56,670 nucleotides of DNA from Bacteroidota bacterium (GCA_030706465.1 JAUZOM010000003.1:1-56670); one strand, 5' to 3'; shown: positions 18,559-27,518, counted from the first letter of the stretch. Made by a program: numbers and translations. Notes: generated by a model from the sequence alone, not told the origin.

Positions 18559-19776
18559 TTATTGACCAATTATTTTACAAATTTGATTCGTTGCTCCGGT
18601 ATTTTGTTTCACGTAATCTCCTGCTAGTTTTCCGGCCCGGTTATCTTTCAGGAGCCTGTCAAATTGCGCTTCCAGGATCACATAATTCGGGATGGAGAAA
18701 GCGCCCCCAATGGCAATCAACCCACGGGCCTCACGGAATTTCTGGTAAACAGGGCCGAAAACAACCGGTATGCCGTACACCGCTGCTTCCAGCGTATTGT
18801 GAATTCCGACACCAAATCCTCCGCCGATATACGCCACATTGGCATAGCGGTAAATAGACGACAGAATGCCGATCACGTCCACCACCAGGCAATTCGTTGT
18901 TTGTACATTTCCCTGATTTGCTTCGGAATAGCGTACGAATTTGCCATCCAATAGTTTCGAAATCTCCGAAATATGCGAAGACTGGATTTCATGCGGAACC
19001 AATATCAGTTTTATATCCGGATGGAGCTTCAGGTAACGGACCAGTATTTCTTCATCCTTTGGCCAGGTACTGCCTGCTACAATTACTTTTTCCGCACCCT
19101 TTATAAATTCTTCGATTAACGGAAGTTGTTTTGCCCGGGTATATAAATCGTAAACCCGGTCGAAGCGGGTATCCCCGCAAACGGAAGCATTTTTAACCCC
19201 ATTTTTTTCGAGCAAATCCAGGGATACCTGATCTTGTACAAAGAGATGCCTGAACGTGCTTAGCAAATTAAGATACCATTTCCCGTATCCCTTGAAAAAA
19301 ACCTGTTCGGGACGGAAAATAGCCGAAATGCTATAAACAGGAACATCCGCAGCCTTTAATGCCAACAAATAATTCGGCCAGAATTCATATTTAATGAAAA
19401 TGGCTTTCGAAGGCTTTACCAGCTTCACAAAACGTGCTGCATTTCCGGGTGTATCCAACGGCAAATACGAAACAAGGTCGGCTCCTGCATAATTTTTTCT
19501 CACCTCATAGCCCGAGGGAGAAAAGAAAGTCAGTAATATTTTTATTCCGGGTTGTTCCCGTTTCAATTGTTCGATAACCGGACGACCCTGTTCGAATTCA
19601 CCCAACGAAGCAGCATGAAACCAGACGTACCGGGCTTTCGGGTCCGCTTTTTCTTTCAACAGGTCAAAAGCAACACGTTGTCCCCGGCGAAGCAACCGGG
19701 CCTTTTCATTGAAAAGTGAAGCTAGAAAAATAAAAACTCCGTAAACATATATACCTATCGAATAGAGTATTTTCAT
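18559..19776 (-). CDS. waaA: 3-deoxy-D-manno-octulosonic acid (Kdo) transferase
   Basis: The 405-aa protein transfers Kdo from CMP-Kdo to lipid A at the inner membrane. It has one N-terminal membrane anchor (MKILYSIGIYVYGVFIFLAS), the N-lobe motif 'VWFHAASLGEFEQGRPVIE' with the catalytic Glu near residue 63, 'FIKYEFWPNYL', and the C-lobe 'AYIGGGFGVGIHNTLEAAVY' donor-binding region. The gene is followed by hisS after 34 nt. Bacteroidota WaaA often adds one Kdo, but the number cannot be told from sequence alone. Confidence 0.93.
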   Translation of the reverse strand: MKILYSIGIYVYGVFIFLASLFNEKARLLRRGQRVAFDLLKEKADPKARYVWFHAASLGEFEQGRPVIEQLKREQPGIKILLTFFSPSGYEVRKNYAGADLVSYLPLDTPGNAARFVKLVKPSKAIFIKYEFWPNYLLALKAADVPVYSISAIFRPEQVFFKGYGKWYLNLLSTFRHLFVQDQVSLDLLEKNGVKNASVCGDTRFDRVYDLYTRAKQLPLIEEFIKGAEKVIVAGSTWPKDEEILVRYLKLHPDIKLILVPHEIQSSHISEISKLLDGKFVRYSEANQGNVQTTNCLVVDVIGILSSIYRYANVAYIGGGFGVGIHNTLEAAVYGIPVVFGPVYQKFREARGLIAIGGAFSIPNYVILEAQFDRLLKDNRAGKLAGDYVKQNTGATNQICKIIGQ

Positions 19777-19839
19777 AACCCTTAATCCGTCAACCGACGA
19801 AGAATTAATTAAACATACTTAAAACTCTGTTTTTCTACA

Positions 19840-19874
19840 CATCAAAATCCCTTTAAAGGGGCTGGGGGCAAAAG
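19840..19874. repeat. G/C-run palindromic relic
   Basis: A short stretch with CCCTTTAAAGGGG followed by CTGGGGGC. The GGGG-CT-GGGGG texture resembles the large palindrome at 22000-22094 and may be a fragment of the same type of interspersed element. Weak on its own. Confidence 0.3.
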
Positions 19875-19875
19875 A

Positions 19876-19909
19876 AAAGGCATTTCAAAAATAGTTTTGA
19901 AACGCCTTT
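19876..19909 (-). terminator. rpsO terminator
   Basis: A long stem AAGGCGTTTCAAAA pairs with TTTTGAAATGCCTT with one mismatch and a 5-6-nt loop, followed by a T-rich run on the minus strand. It starts 20 nt past the rpsO stop. Confidence 0.8.
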
Positions 19910-19929
19910 AAAAGGTTTGAAAGCCAGAA

Positions 19930-20199
19930 TTACTTTCTGATACCCAACTCTTTGATAATTGCACGGTAACGTGTAATATCGGTGTCTTTCAAATAATTGA
20001 GCAACCGACGACGTTTCCCTACCAAAATTACAAGAGCGCGTTCTGTACTATAATCTTTTTTGTTTGACTTCAAATGTTCCGTCAAATGGTTAATACGGTA
20101 TGAAAACAATGCTATCTGGCCTTCAGATGAACCAGTATCAGTGTTAGACTTCCCGTGCTTAGCGAAGATTTCTTGCTTAATTTCAGCTGTTAAATACAT
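19930..20199 (-). CDS. rpsO: Small ribosomal subunit protein uS15
   Basis: An 89-aa ribosomal protein that binds the central domain of 16S rRNA. It contains the family signature 'LTEHLKSNKKDYSTERALVILVGKRRRLLNYL' spread over residues 35-68 (quoted in part: LTEHLKSNKKDYS, LVGKRRRLLNYLK) and the N-terminal 'GKSNTDTGSSEGQIALFSYR'. Length is exactly as expected. It is monocistronic, with its own promoter and terminator. Confidence 0.97.
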   Translation of the reverse strand: MYLTAEIKQEIFAKHGKSNTDTGSSEGQIALFSYRINHLTEHLKSNKKDYSTERALVILVGKRRRLLNYLKDTDITRYRAIIKELGIRK

Positions 20200-20225
20200 A
20201 ATTGTTTATTTAAATTTTGAGCTTG

Positions 20226-20233
20226 CAAAGATA
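20226..20233 (-). promoter_or_regulatory. rpsO -7 box
   Basis: On the minus strand TATCTTTG matches TAnnTTTG and lies about 26 nt before the rpsO start codon. Confidence 0.6.
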
Positions 20234-20258
20234 CATTTTTTATTTCAATAATTTTACC

Positions 20259-20906
20259 TTATCCATTCTTTTTTCTCAAAAAAACATCTCGTAATGAGCC
20301 GTCTGCCCATTTCAGGGATGTTTTATCAACATAATATTTACAAAGCATCGTCACAGAAACACCGATAAACGAACCGGCCAGGACATCGATGGCAAAATGC
20401 TGTGATAAATAAATGCGTGAATAACCAACCAACACAGCCAACACAAAATACAGGAAATGCAATGCCGGACGTTTGGTAAAAAAAGAAAGGGATAAGAAGA
20501 AGGCAAATGCTGTAATCGTGTGCCCGGAAGGAAAACTGTGAACCGAGTGCAAATGTTCACCCGCAACCTGATGCAATTGGATAGCCGGGAAATGTTCCTT
20601 AAAATACAATAACGGCCGGGGTTCATTCCAGGTATGTTTGATAAGAATGGACACCAACCCGGTGGCAAGCTGCGAAATAAGTACAAAAAATGCAGCCCCG
20701 TAACGGTAAAAAAGCAGTCCGGCGATCACTACATACGGCACCCAATCGCCAACAAACGTGTAATAACGAAAAAACACATCCCCGGCTGGAGTATAAAACG
20801 ATGTAAGCCACAAATGAAGATCTGCCTTTTCGTTACAGGAAATCAACACAACTAGAGTCACAGCAAATACAATGTATGGAATGTAAAAGGCAAGTTGTTT
20901 TTTCAT
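20259..20906 (-). CDS. PAP2-family membrane phosphatase
   Basis: The 215-aa, roughly six-helix protein has all three PAP2 motifs: 'KHTWNEPRP' (residues 89-97), 'HSFPSGHTITAF' (near 123-134) and 'SRIYLSQHFAIDVLAG' (near 163-178). Such enzymes dephosphorylate lipid phosphates, for example undecaprenyl pyrophosphate or lipid A precursors, on the periplasmic side. Placement close to waaA is compatible with an envelope role but does not prove a substrate. Confidence 0.88.
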   Translation of the reverse strand: MKKQLAFYIPYIVFAVTLVVLISCNEKADLHLWLTSFYTPAGDVFFRYYTFVGDWVPYVVIAGLLFYRYGAAFFVLISQLATGLVSILIKHTWNEPRPLLYFKEHFPAIQLHQVAGEHLHSVHSFPSGHTITAFAFFLSLSFFTKRPALHFLYFVLAVLVGYSRIYLSQHFAIDVLAGSFIGVSVTMLCKYYVDKTSLKWADGSLRDVFLRKKNG

Positions 20907-20997
20907 AATTCAATAAATTAGTACACGAAAAGTATTAAAATGTCACCGGCCTACGGTCTGCAGGTCTGCTTCAAGTCTGTAGACAGGAGACCGGATG

Positions 20998-21660
20998 CTA
21001 TCGACTCTTTATCCCGCGGAGGATTTCCCTTTTCCCCGGCGGACCCGGTAAACGTTCCACTGTAAAACCGGCTGCCTGCATGACACGGCGGACCATTCCT
21101 TTAGCACAATAGGTTGTGAGGATAGCGCCCGGATAGCAATGGGTATAAATTTTTTCAAATAATTCCCGGCTCCACATTTCAGGTTGTTTTTCGGGAGAAA
21201 AAGCATCAAAATAGATTACGTCATACATTCCGGTAAAATCAAACCGGGTAAAATCGGTTTCTATCTTCTCCAATGAAAAGTAGTCATTCACCTGCACCGG
21301 AGCATTCCAGGCCGAAACATGCATTTGTTCAAAAGCCCGACGTTCCCCGGGAACCAGTTCTTCCGGATAATTCAATTGCAACGCTTTTTCAACAGACACC
21401 GGATAACGTTCAAGCGACGTATAATGGACTTGCTTTCCGCTCCTCCCCGCCTCCAGAAATGTCAGGAAAGCATTCAGGCCGGTTCCGAACCCGATCTCCA
21501 GCACCCGGATTTCAGGCTTGGGGCATTGCTTCAATCCCGCTTCAATAAAAATGTGTTGCGATTCCTGAATGGCTCCGTGTGTCGAATGGTAACATTCGTC
21601 AATCTCCGGGACAAACAATGTATGCGACCCGTCTTCGGTGACTTTTAGTTCTGTTTGCAT
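20998..21660 (-). CDS. mnmD: tRNA 5-methylaminomethyl-2-thiouridine methyltransferase MnmD
   Basis: A 220-aa SAM-dependent methyltransferase of the DUF752 type, equivalent to the N-terminal half of E. coli MnmC without the FAD oxidase half. It has 'TEDGSHTLFVPEIDECYHS' near the start, the SAM-binding 'RVLEIGFGTGLNAFL' near residue 53, and 'YDVIYFDAFSPEKQPEMWS' near 140. It completes the mnm5s2U34 wobble modification. Stand-alone MnmD is usual in Bacteroidota. Confidence 0.9.
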   Translation of the reverse strand: MQTELKVTEDGSHTLFVPEIDECYHSTHGAIQESQHIFIEAGLKQCPKPEIRVLEIGFGTGLNAFLTFLEAGRSGKQVHYTSLERYPVSVEKALQLNYPEELVPGERRAFEQMHVSAWNAPVQVNDYFSLEKIETDFTRFDFTGMYDVIYFDAFSPEKQPEMWSRELFEKIYTHCYPGAILTTYCAKGMVRRVMQAAGFTVERLPGPPGKREILRGIKSR

Positions 21661-21999
21661 AGCTTTTTTCCAAGATCCGGGAACGTGCCGTCCTGCCGGA
21701 TTTTGTTCTTCGAATTACTTTATAAAGTTTTCACCCTGAAGCAATAATTCAGATCGGATAAAACAGAAAAAACAATTTTAGTTTTCTCCAGTCGGTTATC
21801 CGTTTTTTAGACGTTGCAAAAATAGCCTAATATAGTTCACAAAACAAATCCTGTTACAATGAAACATAAAAATGAATCCTACCGTTAAGCGTAAATCTGC
21901 GTTATTCCTTAAATTAAAAAGATGCCAACACTCAACCACCATGGCAACTCTTAGGGGTTTGATCTCTTTTCATTCACACTTTGTTCAGAATATAGAGGG
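21661..21999. other. Intergenic region upstream of mnmD
   Basis: About 340 bp with no recognisable gene. It contains the mnmD upstream region and AT-rich sequence leading into the large palindrome. Confidence 0.4.
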
Positions 22000-22094
22000 G
22001 GTTGGCTGGGGATTCAGAGAGGGTTTCGAGGGATTTATCCCTCCGAACCCCCTCGCAACCCCCAGCCAACCCCCAGGCAAGCCCCTCTATACTT
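22000..22094. repeat. Large imperfect G/C-run palindrome
   Basis: TATAGAGGGGG...GGCTGGGGA...GAGGGTTTCGAGGGA reads outward from a TTTA centre (about 22038) against its near complement TCCCTCCGAACCCCC...CCAACCCCCAG...GCCCCTCTATA. The right arm has about 13 extra bases, so the hairpin has a bulge. It would fold into a stem of more than 35 bp. Apparent overlapping frames have no coding character. It resembles the G/C-rich interspersed palindromes seen between genes in Bacteroidota. Confidence 0.8.
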
Positions 22095-22557
22095 ACTTCA
22101 GATTCCGAATAAGGTAAGAGCAGAATACCTTGCAAAGTATTCCGGAAAGAAACTGAACGTAAGTAGTTGGAACAATTTATTGCCCTATTTAATTTATTAT
22201 TAAAATACGATATTTAGAAAAAGGGAATAAGGTCTTTGATCTTGTGTATTCGGCTTTTCTTCTAAGGTTTAATATCTAACTGGAAAGGCTTTCAATTAAA
22301 AACCTTATTTTTGTTTTTAACCCTTAATAGAAAAATCAAGAAAAACAACTACCCCTTACTCCCTTATTTGAATTATACGACATTATTTATTTTCCTTTAT
22401 TTATATAAAGGAGTATCTTCGGAATGAAATGAATGATGAATTGTTATAATCCTTATTAAATTGGGAGGAAAGACCTAAAGTTGGCCTCGGTGGTGCAGAA
22501 TTAAAAAAAACAGATACTCGTTGATAATAATGCAAAGAAAAATAGAGCCATAAAAAA
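22095..22557. other. Intergenic region, no gene seen
   Basis: AT-rich sequence between the palindrome and the rubrerythrin terminator. I see no supported coding region or RNA gene. Confidence 0.4.
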
Positions 22558-22590
22558 ACAACCGCTGCTCTGATAAGGAGCAACGGTTGT
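22558..22590 (-). terminator. Rubrerythrin terminator
   Basis: ACAACCG-TTGCTC pairs with GAGCA-CGGTTGT (one mismatch, 7-nt loop) and is followed on the minus strand by seven T residues, 18 nt past the rubrerythrin stop. Confidence 0.85.
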
Positions 22591-22607
22591 CTGAATTATG
22601 CATTAAC

Positions 22608-23183
22608 TTAGTAATTTTGCTTTTCTTCTTCAAAATAAGCCTGCGGATGAGCGCACGTAGGACAGGCTTTGGGAGCTTCCTTGCCTATAAAAATAGCTCC
22701 ACATTCGCGGCATTGCCAGGTGGTTTCTTCTTCGCGGGAGAAAACGGTGCCTGCTTCAACGCGTGCCAACAAACGGCGGTACCGTTTTTCGTGTTGTGTT
22801 TCCACGGCTGCAATCTTACGGAAAGTAGCGGCAATATTTGCAAACCCTTCGGCTTCGGCCACATCGGCGAAATGCGGATATAAACCAGTCCATTCTTCAT
22901 TCTCCCCGTTAGCAGCCGCCAAGAGATTATCAGCAGTAGTCCCGAATTTTCCGGCAGGATAAGTGGCTGTAATTTCAACATCACCTCCTTCGAGGTAGCC
23001 AAAGAACTTTTTAGCATGGGTCTTTTCCTGCTCAGCTGTTTCAAGGAAAATAGCAGCAATTTGTTCATAGCCTTCCGTTTTGGCTATCTTGGCAAAATAC
23101 GTGTAGCGGTTACGCGCCTGGCTTTCACCGGCAAACGACTTAAGCAAATTCTTTTCGGTTTCAGAGCCTTTTAGATTTTTCAT
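22608..23183 (-). CDS. Rubrerythrin
   Basis: The 191-aa protein joins a ferritin-like di-iron domain ('SFAGESQARNRYTYFAKIAK' with a ligand Glu near residue 17, 'FLETAEQEKTHAKKFF' near 47, 'FRKIAAVETQHEKRYR' near 121) to a C-terminal rubredoxin domain with two metal-binding Cys pairs, 'CRECGAIF' and 'CPTCAHP'. It acts as a peroxidase protecting anaerobes from hydrogen peroxide. Length is normal. This is consistent with an anaerobic or microaerophilic host. Confidence 0.95.
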   Translation of the reverse strand: MKNLKGSETEKNLLKSFAGESQARNRYTYFAKIAKTEGYEQIAAIFLETAEQEKTHAKKFFGYLEGGDVEITATYPAGKFGTTADNLLAAANGENEEWTGLYPHFADVAEAEGFANIAATFRKIAAVETQHEKRYRRLLARVEAGTVFSREEETTWQCRECGAIFIGKEAPKACPTCAHPQAYFEEEKQNY

Positions 23184-23312
23184 TTTGGTGAAGTTTTTAG
23201 TTGATTACTATAATTTGATTCGTATTAAACAATTCTTTCCGACGTCTCAAAATTACATATTTTCATCCAACAGGCAAATAAAACATTGGATTATTTCTAT
23301 TTACATTCCGAA

Positions 23313-23342
23313 TTGAATCATCCTTTAAAATCCGTATCTTTG
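23313..23342 (+). promoter_or_regulatory. Promoter of the ABC-F gene
   Basis: -7 box TATCTTTG (23335-23342) with a TTG -33 element (23313-23315) 19 bp upstream; the start codon follows 52 bp later. Confidence 0.6.
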
Positions 23343-23394
23343 CAAATCCAAATTACAAATTACAAACTACCGATAATAAACGACCCTCTGTAAT

Positions 23395-25311
23395 ATGATC
23401 AGTTACCTGCAAGTGGAGAATCTCACCAAATCGTTTGGGGACAACCTGCTTTTCGAAAATATATCCTTCGGCATTGCCGACAACCAACGAATGGCATTGA
23501 TTGCTAAAAACGGTTCAGGAAAAACAACCTTGCTCAATATCCTTTCGGGCAAGGAAGACTATGATAACGGAACCATCTCATTCAAGCGGGATTTACGCAT
23601 TGCTTACCTGGACCAGGACCCTGATTTTCCGAAAGAACTTTCGGTGCTCGATGCTTGCCTGCAAACGGATAGCGAAGCGGTGCGCACCATTGCCCGGTAT
23701 GAACATTGCATGTTATCGGCCGATCATTCCGGGTTGGACGAAATACTGGCCACCATGGATTTGCTTAAAGCCTGGGATTACGAACAACGTATCACCCAGA
23801 TTCTGGGCAAACTTAAGATTACCAATTTAGACCAACTGATTGGTGAACTTTCGGGCGGACAACTAAAAAGGGTGGCATTGGCCAATGTGTTGATCGGAGA
23901 ACCGGACTTATTAATACTGGATGAACCTACCAACCACCTGGACCTTGAAATGGTGGAATGGCTCGAAGACTTCCTGAAACGGTCGAGCATGGCATTACTT
24001 ATGGTAACCCACGACCGTTATTTCCTGGACCGGGTGTGTACCAATATCCTGGAAATTGACCATCAAGCCATGTACCAATATAATGGGAACTACAGTTACT
24101 ACCTGGAAAAAAGGCAGGAACGGATTGATAATTTTAATGCCGAAAGTGAACGGACGGTTAATCTGTATCGCAAAGAACTGGAATGGATGCGCCGCCAGCC
24201 TCAGGCACGGGCCCACAAAGCCAAGTCACGCCAGGAAAGCTTTTACGAAATAGAGGAACGTGCCAAACAGCGCCGTAACAACGATTCGGTGCAACTGGAC
24301 GTAAAAGCGAGCTACCTGGGTTCCAAGATCTTTGAAGCCAAATATGTCTGCAAGGCCTATGGCGACCTGAAGATTCTCGATAATTTTTATTACAACTTTG
24401 CCCGGTATGAAAAAATGGGAATTGTCGGGAAAAACGGGACAGGCAAGTCGACTTTCCTGAAGATGTTATTGGGAGAAGTAAAGCCCGACAGCGGTTCCTT
24501 TGATGTGGGTGAAACGGTAGTCTTCGGCTATTACAGCCAGGATGGACTGGCTTTCGACGAACAGATGAAAGTAATTGATGTGGTCCAGGACATTGCCGAA
24601 GAGGTAGACCTGGGCAACGGGAAAAAAATGTCGGCTTCACAATTCCTGCAGTATTTCCTGTTCACCCCCGAAACACAGTACAATTACGTATACAAACTGA
24701 GCGGCGGGGAGAAACGGCGGCTTCACCTGTGCACCGTGTTGATGCGCAACCCGAACTTCCTGGTGCTTGACGAACCTACCAACGACCTGGACATTGTAAC
24801 GTTGAATATACTGGAAGAATACCTCCGGGCATTTAAAGGCTGTGTCATTGTAGTAAGCCACGACCGTTATTTCATGGATAAGGTGGTGGATCACTTGTTG
24901 GTGTTTAAAGGCAATGCAGAGCTAAAAGACTTTCCGGGCAACTATACCGATTACCGTGAATGGAATGAACTGATGGAAGAACAGGAACGGGATGAGAAGA
25001 AAAAGAACAAAGAACCAAGGGGAAAGAACCAGGAGCAAAGAGCCAGGAGCCAAGAACCAAGAGCCAAGAACCGGGAAGCAGAAACTAAAGACACAGAACG
25101 CCGGAAATTAAGTTTCAAGGAGAAACAGGAATTTGATGCGCTGGAAAAAGAGATTCCGCAACTGGAGAACGAAAAAGCAGGCATTGAAGACCAACTGGCA
25201 TCGGGGACACTTAGCACGGAAGAAATTGTAAAAGCCTCGCAACGTCATGCCGAAGTGAATGAGTTGATTGATGAAAAAACCATGCGTTGGTTGGAACTGA
25301 GCGAAATATAA
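23395..25311 (+). CDS. ABC-F family ATPase (Uup-like)
   Basis: A 638-aa soluble protein with two ABC domains and no membrane part. Domain 1 has Walker A 'AKNGSGKTTLLN' (near 36), 'LSGGQLKRVALA' and 'LLILDEPTNHLD'; domain 2 has 'GKNGTGKSTFLK', 'LSGGEKRRLHL' and 'LVLDEPTNDLD'. A Uup-like C-terminal coiled-coil region ('LSFKEKQEFDALEKEIPQLE') follows. ABC-F proteins act on ribosomes (translation quality control or antibiotic protection); the Uup-like layout favours a housekeeping role. A low-complexity insert at about residues 537-561 (KNKEPRGKNQEQRARSQEPR) separates domain 2 from the coiled coil and looks like an interspersed DNA repeat captured in frame. Confidence 0.93.
   Translation: MISYLQVENLTKSFGDNLLFENISFGIADNQRMALIAKNGSGKTTLLNILSGKEDYDNGTISFKRDLRIAYLDQDPDFPKELSVLDACLQTDSEAVRTIARYEHCMLSADHSGLDEILATMDLLKAWDYEQRITQILGKLKITNLDQLIGELSGGQLKRVALANVLIGEPDLLILDEPTNHLDLEMVEWLEDFLKRSSMALLMVTHDRYFLDRVCTNILEIDHQAMYQYNGNYSYYLEKRQERIDNFNAESERTVNLYRKELEWMRRQPQARAHKAKSRQESFYEIEERAKQRRNNDSVQLDVKASYLGSKIFEAKYVCKAYGDLKILDNFYYNFARYEKMGIVGKNGTGKSTFLKMLLGEVKPDSGSFDVGETVVFGYYSQDGLAFDEQMKVIDVVQDIAEEVDLGNGKKMSASQFLQYFLFTPETQYNYVYKLSGGEKRRLHLCTVLMRNPNFLVLDEPTNDLDIVTLNILEEYLRAFKGCVIVVSHDRYFMDKVVDHLLVFKGNAELKDFPGNYTDYREWNELMEEQERDEKKKNKEPRGKNQEQRARSQEPRAKNREAETKDTERRKLSFKEKQEFDALEKEIPQLENEKAGIEDQLASGTLSTEEIVKASQRHAEVNELIDEKTMRWLELSEI
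25010..25075 (+). repeat. In-frame purine-rich 'AGGAGCCAAGAACC' repeat inside ABC-F gene
   Basis: Tandem variants of AAGAACCAAG and GAGCCAAGAACCAAG occur here in the ABC-F reading frame. The same kind of word (AAGGAGCAAGAG) appears in intergenic DNA at 28832-28861 and in reverse at 28992-29017, so the protein insert probably derives from a mobile or interspersed short repeat. Confidence 0.6.
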
Positions 25312-25517
25312 TTTATCTATTTTTTGCCTGTAATAGATAAATCATTTATCTTTGCAAGATCTTAAAAGCCAACCGACATATAATTCTCCCATTTCCTCCT
25401 AAAGGTGGAATTGTATTTTGATCGTCCCCGATCGAACTACTATTAATTTCCCATTTATCAAACCATGCACCCTTGAAAATATCTTTCATGGGTTGTGCAA
25501 CATCCTATAATAATCAA

Positions 25518-25700
25518 ATGAACGATAAAGAAATATACAGGCAGGCCCTGAAGATGAACCAGGGTAAAACCGACGAAATAACACTGGGTGAGCAGCTTGG
25601 ACTGAGTGAAGAAAGCACTCAACGAATCCTCAGTCAACTGCTATCCGAACACAAAATCAGCTTTACGCAATTCGGCCTTTGCAATTACAAAACAAAATAA
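25518..25700 (+). CDS. Small conserved-looking protein, possible winged-helix
   Basis: A 60-aa product beginning MNDKEIYRQALKMNQGKTDE. The segment 'LGEQLGLSEESTQRILSQLL' looks like a helix-turn-helix and 'KISFTQFGLCNYK' could be the wing. I prefer the ATG at 25518 over the in-frame ATG at 25473, since the extra 15 residues do not fit the HTH-like body. It sits 22 nt upstream of a PNPOx-family gene and may be cotranscribed with it. I do not recognise a named family. Confidence 0.55.
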   Translation: MNDKEIYRQALKMNQGKTDEITLGEQLGLSEESTQRILSQLLSEHKISFTQFGLCNYKTK

Positions 25701-25722
25701 TACACAGCTTAAAGACACTATT

Positions 25723-26145
25723 ATGAACATTCAGGATTGCATTAAATTTACCAACGAAAACCCTGTTTGCTATATTGCGACAGTGGGAAATGACCAACCG
25801 CATGTACGCGCTATAGGGTTTTGGTTTGCCGACGAGACAGGCTTTTATTTTCAAACAGGTTCAACAAAAGAGTTTCCGCATCAATTAGAAACCAACCCAA
25901 AGACAGAAGTGTGCTTTTACCATCATGAAGGCATAATCGGCACTATGTTACGTATTTCCGGATCTGTAGAATTCCTTTTCGATCGTACACTGAAAGAAAA
26001 AGCATTAGAAGATCGTCCTTTTCTGAAAAGCTTCGGCTTGACTGCGGATAATCCAGGCTTGGTATTGTTTCGCATTGCACATGGCCAAGCGCATTTCTGG
26101 ACAATGGAAAATAATATGAAACCCAAAGACTATATCAAATTCTGA
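25723..26145 (+). CDS. Pyridoxamine 5'-phosphate oxidase family (flavin-binding split barrel) protein
   Basis: The 140-aa protein has the split-barrel flavin-binding fold: 'NPVCYIATVGNDQPHVRAIGFWF' pattern at residues 13-35 (quoted in part: CYIATVGNDQPHVRAIG), 'FYFQTGSTKEFPHQLETNPK', and 'FWTMENNMKPKDYIKF' at the C-terminus. Members bind FMN, F420 or heme and reduce small molecules; true PdxH is longer. The ATG at 25723 gives the normal length; the longer frame starting at 25606 would overlap the preceding gene in another phase. Confidence 0.85.
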   Translation: MNIQDCIKFTNENPVCYIATVGNDQPHVRAIGFWFADETGFYFQTGSTKEFPHQLETNPKTEVCFYHHEGIIGTMLRISGSVEFLFDRTLKEKALEDRPFLKSFGLTADNPGLVLFRIAHGQAHFWTMENNMKPKDYIKF

Positions 26146-26176
26146 GATTATCGTCAGTCCTTTGTGCATTACAATT

Positions 26177-26252
26177 CACGCCGGTTAACCAAGTCAGAAC
26201 ATTCGCGCATCAACACCGTGAAATCTCCAACGGATAACCGGTAACCGGCGTG
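26177..26252 (+). terminator. 11-bp perfect inverted repeat with T-tract
   Basis: CACGCCGGTTA (26177-26187) and TAACCGGCGTG (26242-26252) are exact complements separated by 54 nt and followed by TTTTATT. It could terminate the PNPOx-family transcript; the long loop is unusual and may itself fold. Confidence 0.45.
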
Positions 26253-26546
26253 TTTTATTATGCTTTACCCCGCTTAAGGAGAGAAAAGCAGGAAAAACAG
26301 GAATGTATCCTCCCCGGATATCCCTACGAAGCAGCAAACTTCTTATTAAACCAACTAAACCGACACAGAAAAATAAAAGGACAAGCCTTACCTGTATTCA
26401 AGGTTGAATTAAAGCCTGCTTATGCATCATAACCTGAAAGAAGTTGGATTCAGGAATACAATCCGATACCAAAGAGAAATCCTGAAGTTGAAAACAAAAG
26501 CAAGCCTTTTGTTGTTTCTGTTTGGTAAATTCAATCAATAAGAAAA
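26253..26546. other. Intergenic region upstream of MDR gene
   Basis: About 290 bp. A 60-codon plus-strand frame (26250-26432) is present but shows no recognisable features, so no gene is called. Confidence 0.4.
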
Positions 26547-27518
26547 ATGAAAGCAGCAGTATTACACCAACTGGGGAACCTTCCAAAATACGAAGAGTAC
26601 CCCACTCCCATTCCACAAAACGATGAACAGTTGATCATCACTGTCAAGGCATCGGCCATCAAGAATCTGGATAAGTTACGTGCCAGCGGAAAACATTACG
26701 CCAGCTATACCGATCTTCCTGCCATAGTGGGGATTGATGGTGTGGGCCTATTGGAAAACGGGACACGGGTTTATGCACAAGGTATCACAGGAATGATAGC
26801 CGAAAAAGCCTTAATCTCGAAAAACAGCTATACGGTCTTACCCGATAAGATTGATGACCTGACTGCTGCCGCTTTACCCAATGCTGTCATAGGAGCTACC
26901 ATGGCATTACGTACCAGGGCTGAAATGAAAAAGGGAGATGTTGTTTTAATAAACGGAGCAACCGGAGTAACCGGACAAATTGCCGTTCAAATAGCCAAAC
27001 TTGATGGTGCATCCAGGATCGTTGTAACAGGAAGAAATGCCGAATCACTGGAAAGACTAAAAGCGTTGGGTGCCGACGTAATTGTGTCACTGAAACAAAA
27101 TGATGAAAGCATTATCAGTCAGCTAAAAGAAATTCACCGCGATACTCCGGTTAATATTGTCATTGATTATTTATGGGGTCATCCGGTAGAATTGATCATA
27201 AATTCATTAAAAGGAGGCGGTTTGCATAATACCACTTCAAAGGTACGCCTTGTTACCGTAGGAAGTATGGCCGGCGAAAATATCAACCTTAGTTCCGGAA
27301 CTTTGAGGAGTTCGGCTATTGAAATCCTGGGTTCTGGGATTGGAAGCATTGCCGAAAAAGACATGCAACGATTTAATACGGAGATACTCCCGGACATGTT
27401 TAAGCTGGCCGCAGCCGGAAAGCTAACAATCGAAACCGAAAAAGCATCACTAAAAGACATCGAGACTTTGTGGAACTACGTACCGGCTCCCGGCAAGAGG
27501 CTGGTTGTTTGCAGTTAA
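26547..27518 (+). CDS. Zinc-independent MDR-family (quinone oxidoreductase-like) NADPH oxidoreductase
   Basis: The 323-aa protein belongs to the medium-chain dehydrogenase/reductase superfamily. It has a GroES-like N-terminal domain ('PAIVGIDGVGLLENGTRVYA' near residue 60) and a Rossmann domain with 'VVLINGATGVTGQIAVQIAK' near residue 134, the pattern of quinone oxidoreductases rather than zinc alcohol dehydrogenases (the catalytic-zinc Cys/His set is not seen). The substrate is unknown. It stands alone, with a terminator-like hairpin downstream. Confidence 0.85.
   Translation: MKAAVLHQLGNLPKYEEYPTPIPQNDEQLIITVKASAIKNLDKLRASGKHYASYTDLPAIVGIDGVGLLENGTRVYAQGITGMIAEKALISKNSYTVLPDKIDDLTAAALPNAVIGATMALRTRAEMKKGDVVLINGATGVTGQIAVQIAKLDGASRIVVTGRNAESLERLKALGADVIVSLKQNDESIISQLKEIHRDTPVNIVIDYLWGHPVELIINSLKGGGLHNTTSKVRLVTVGSMAGENINLSSGTLRSSAIEILGSGIGSIAEKDMQRFNTEILPDMFKLAAAGKLTIETEKASLKDIETLWNYVPAPGKRLVVCS

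Noticed and set aside
21872-22117. 81-codon plus-strand frame
   Set aside because: It runs straight through the large G/C palindrome; the composition is explained by that repeat.
26250-26432. 60-codon plus-strand frame
   Set aside because: No ribosome-binding context, no recognised motif, and it begins inside a terminator-like inverted repeat.
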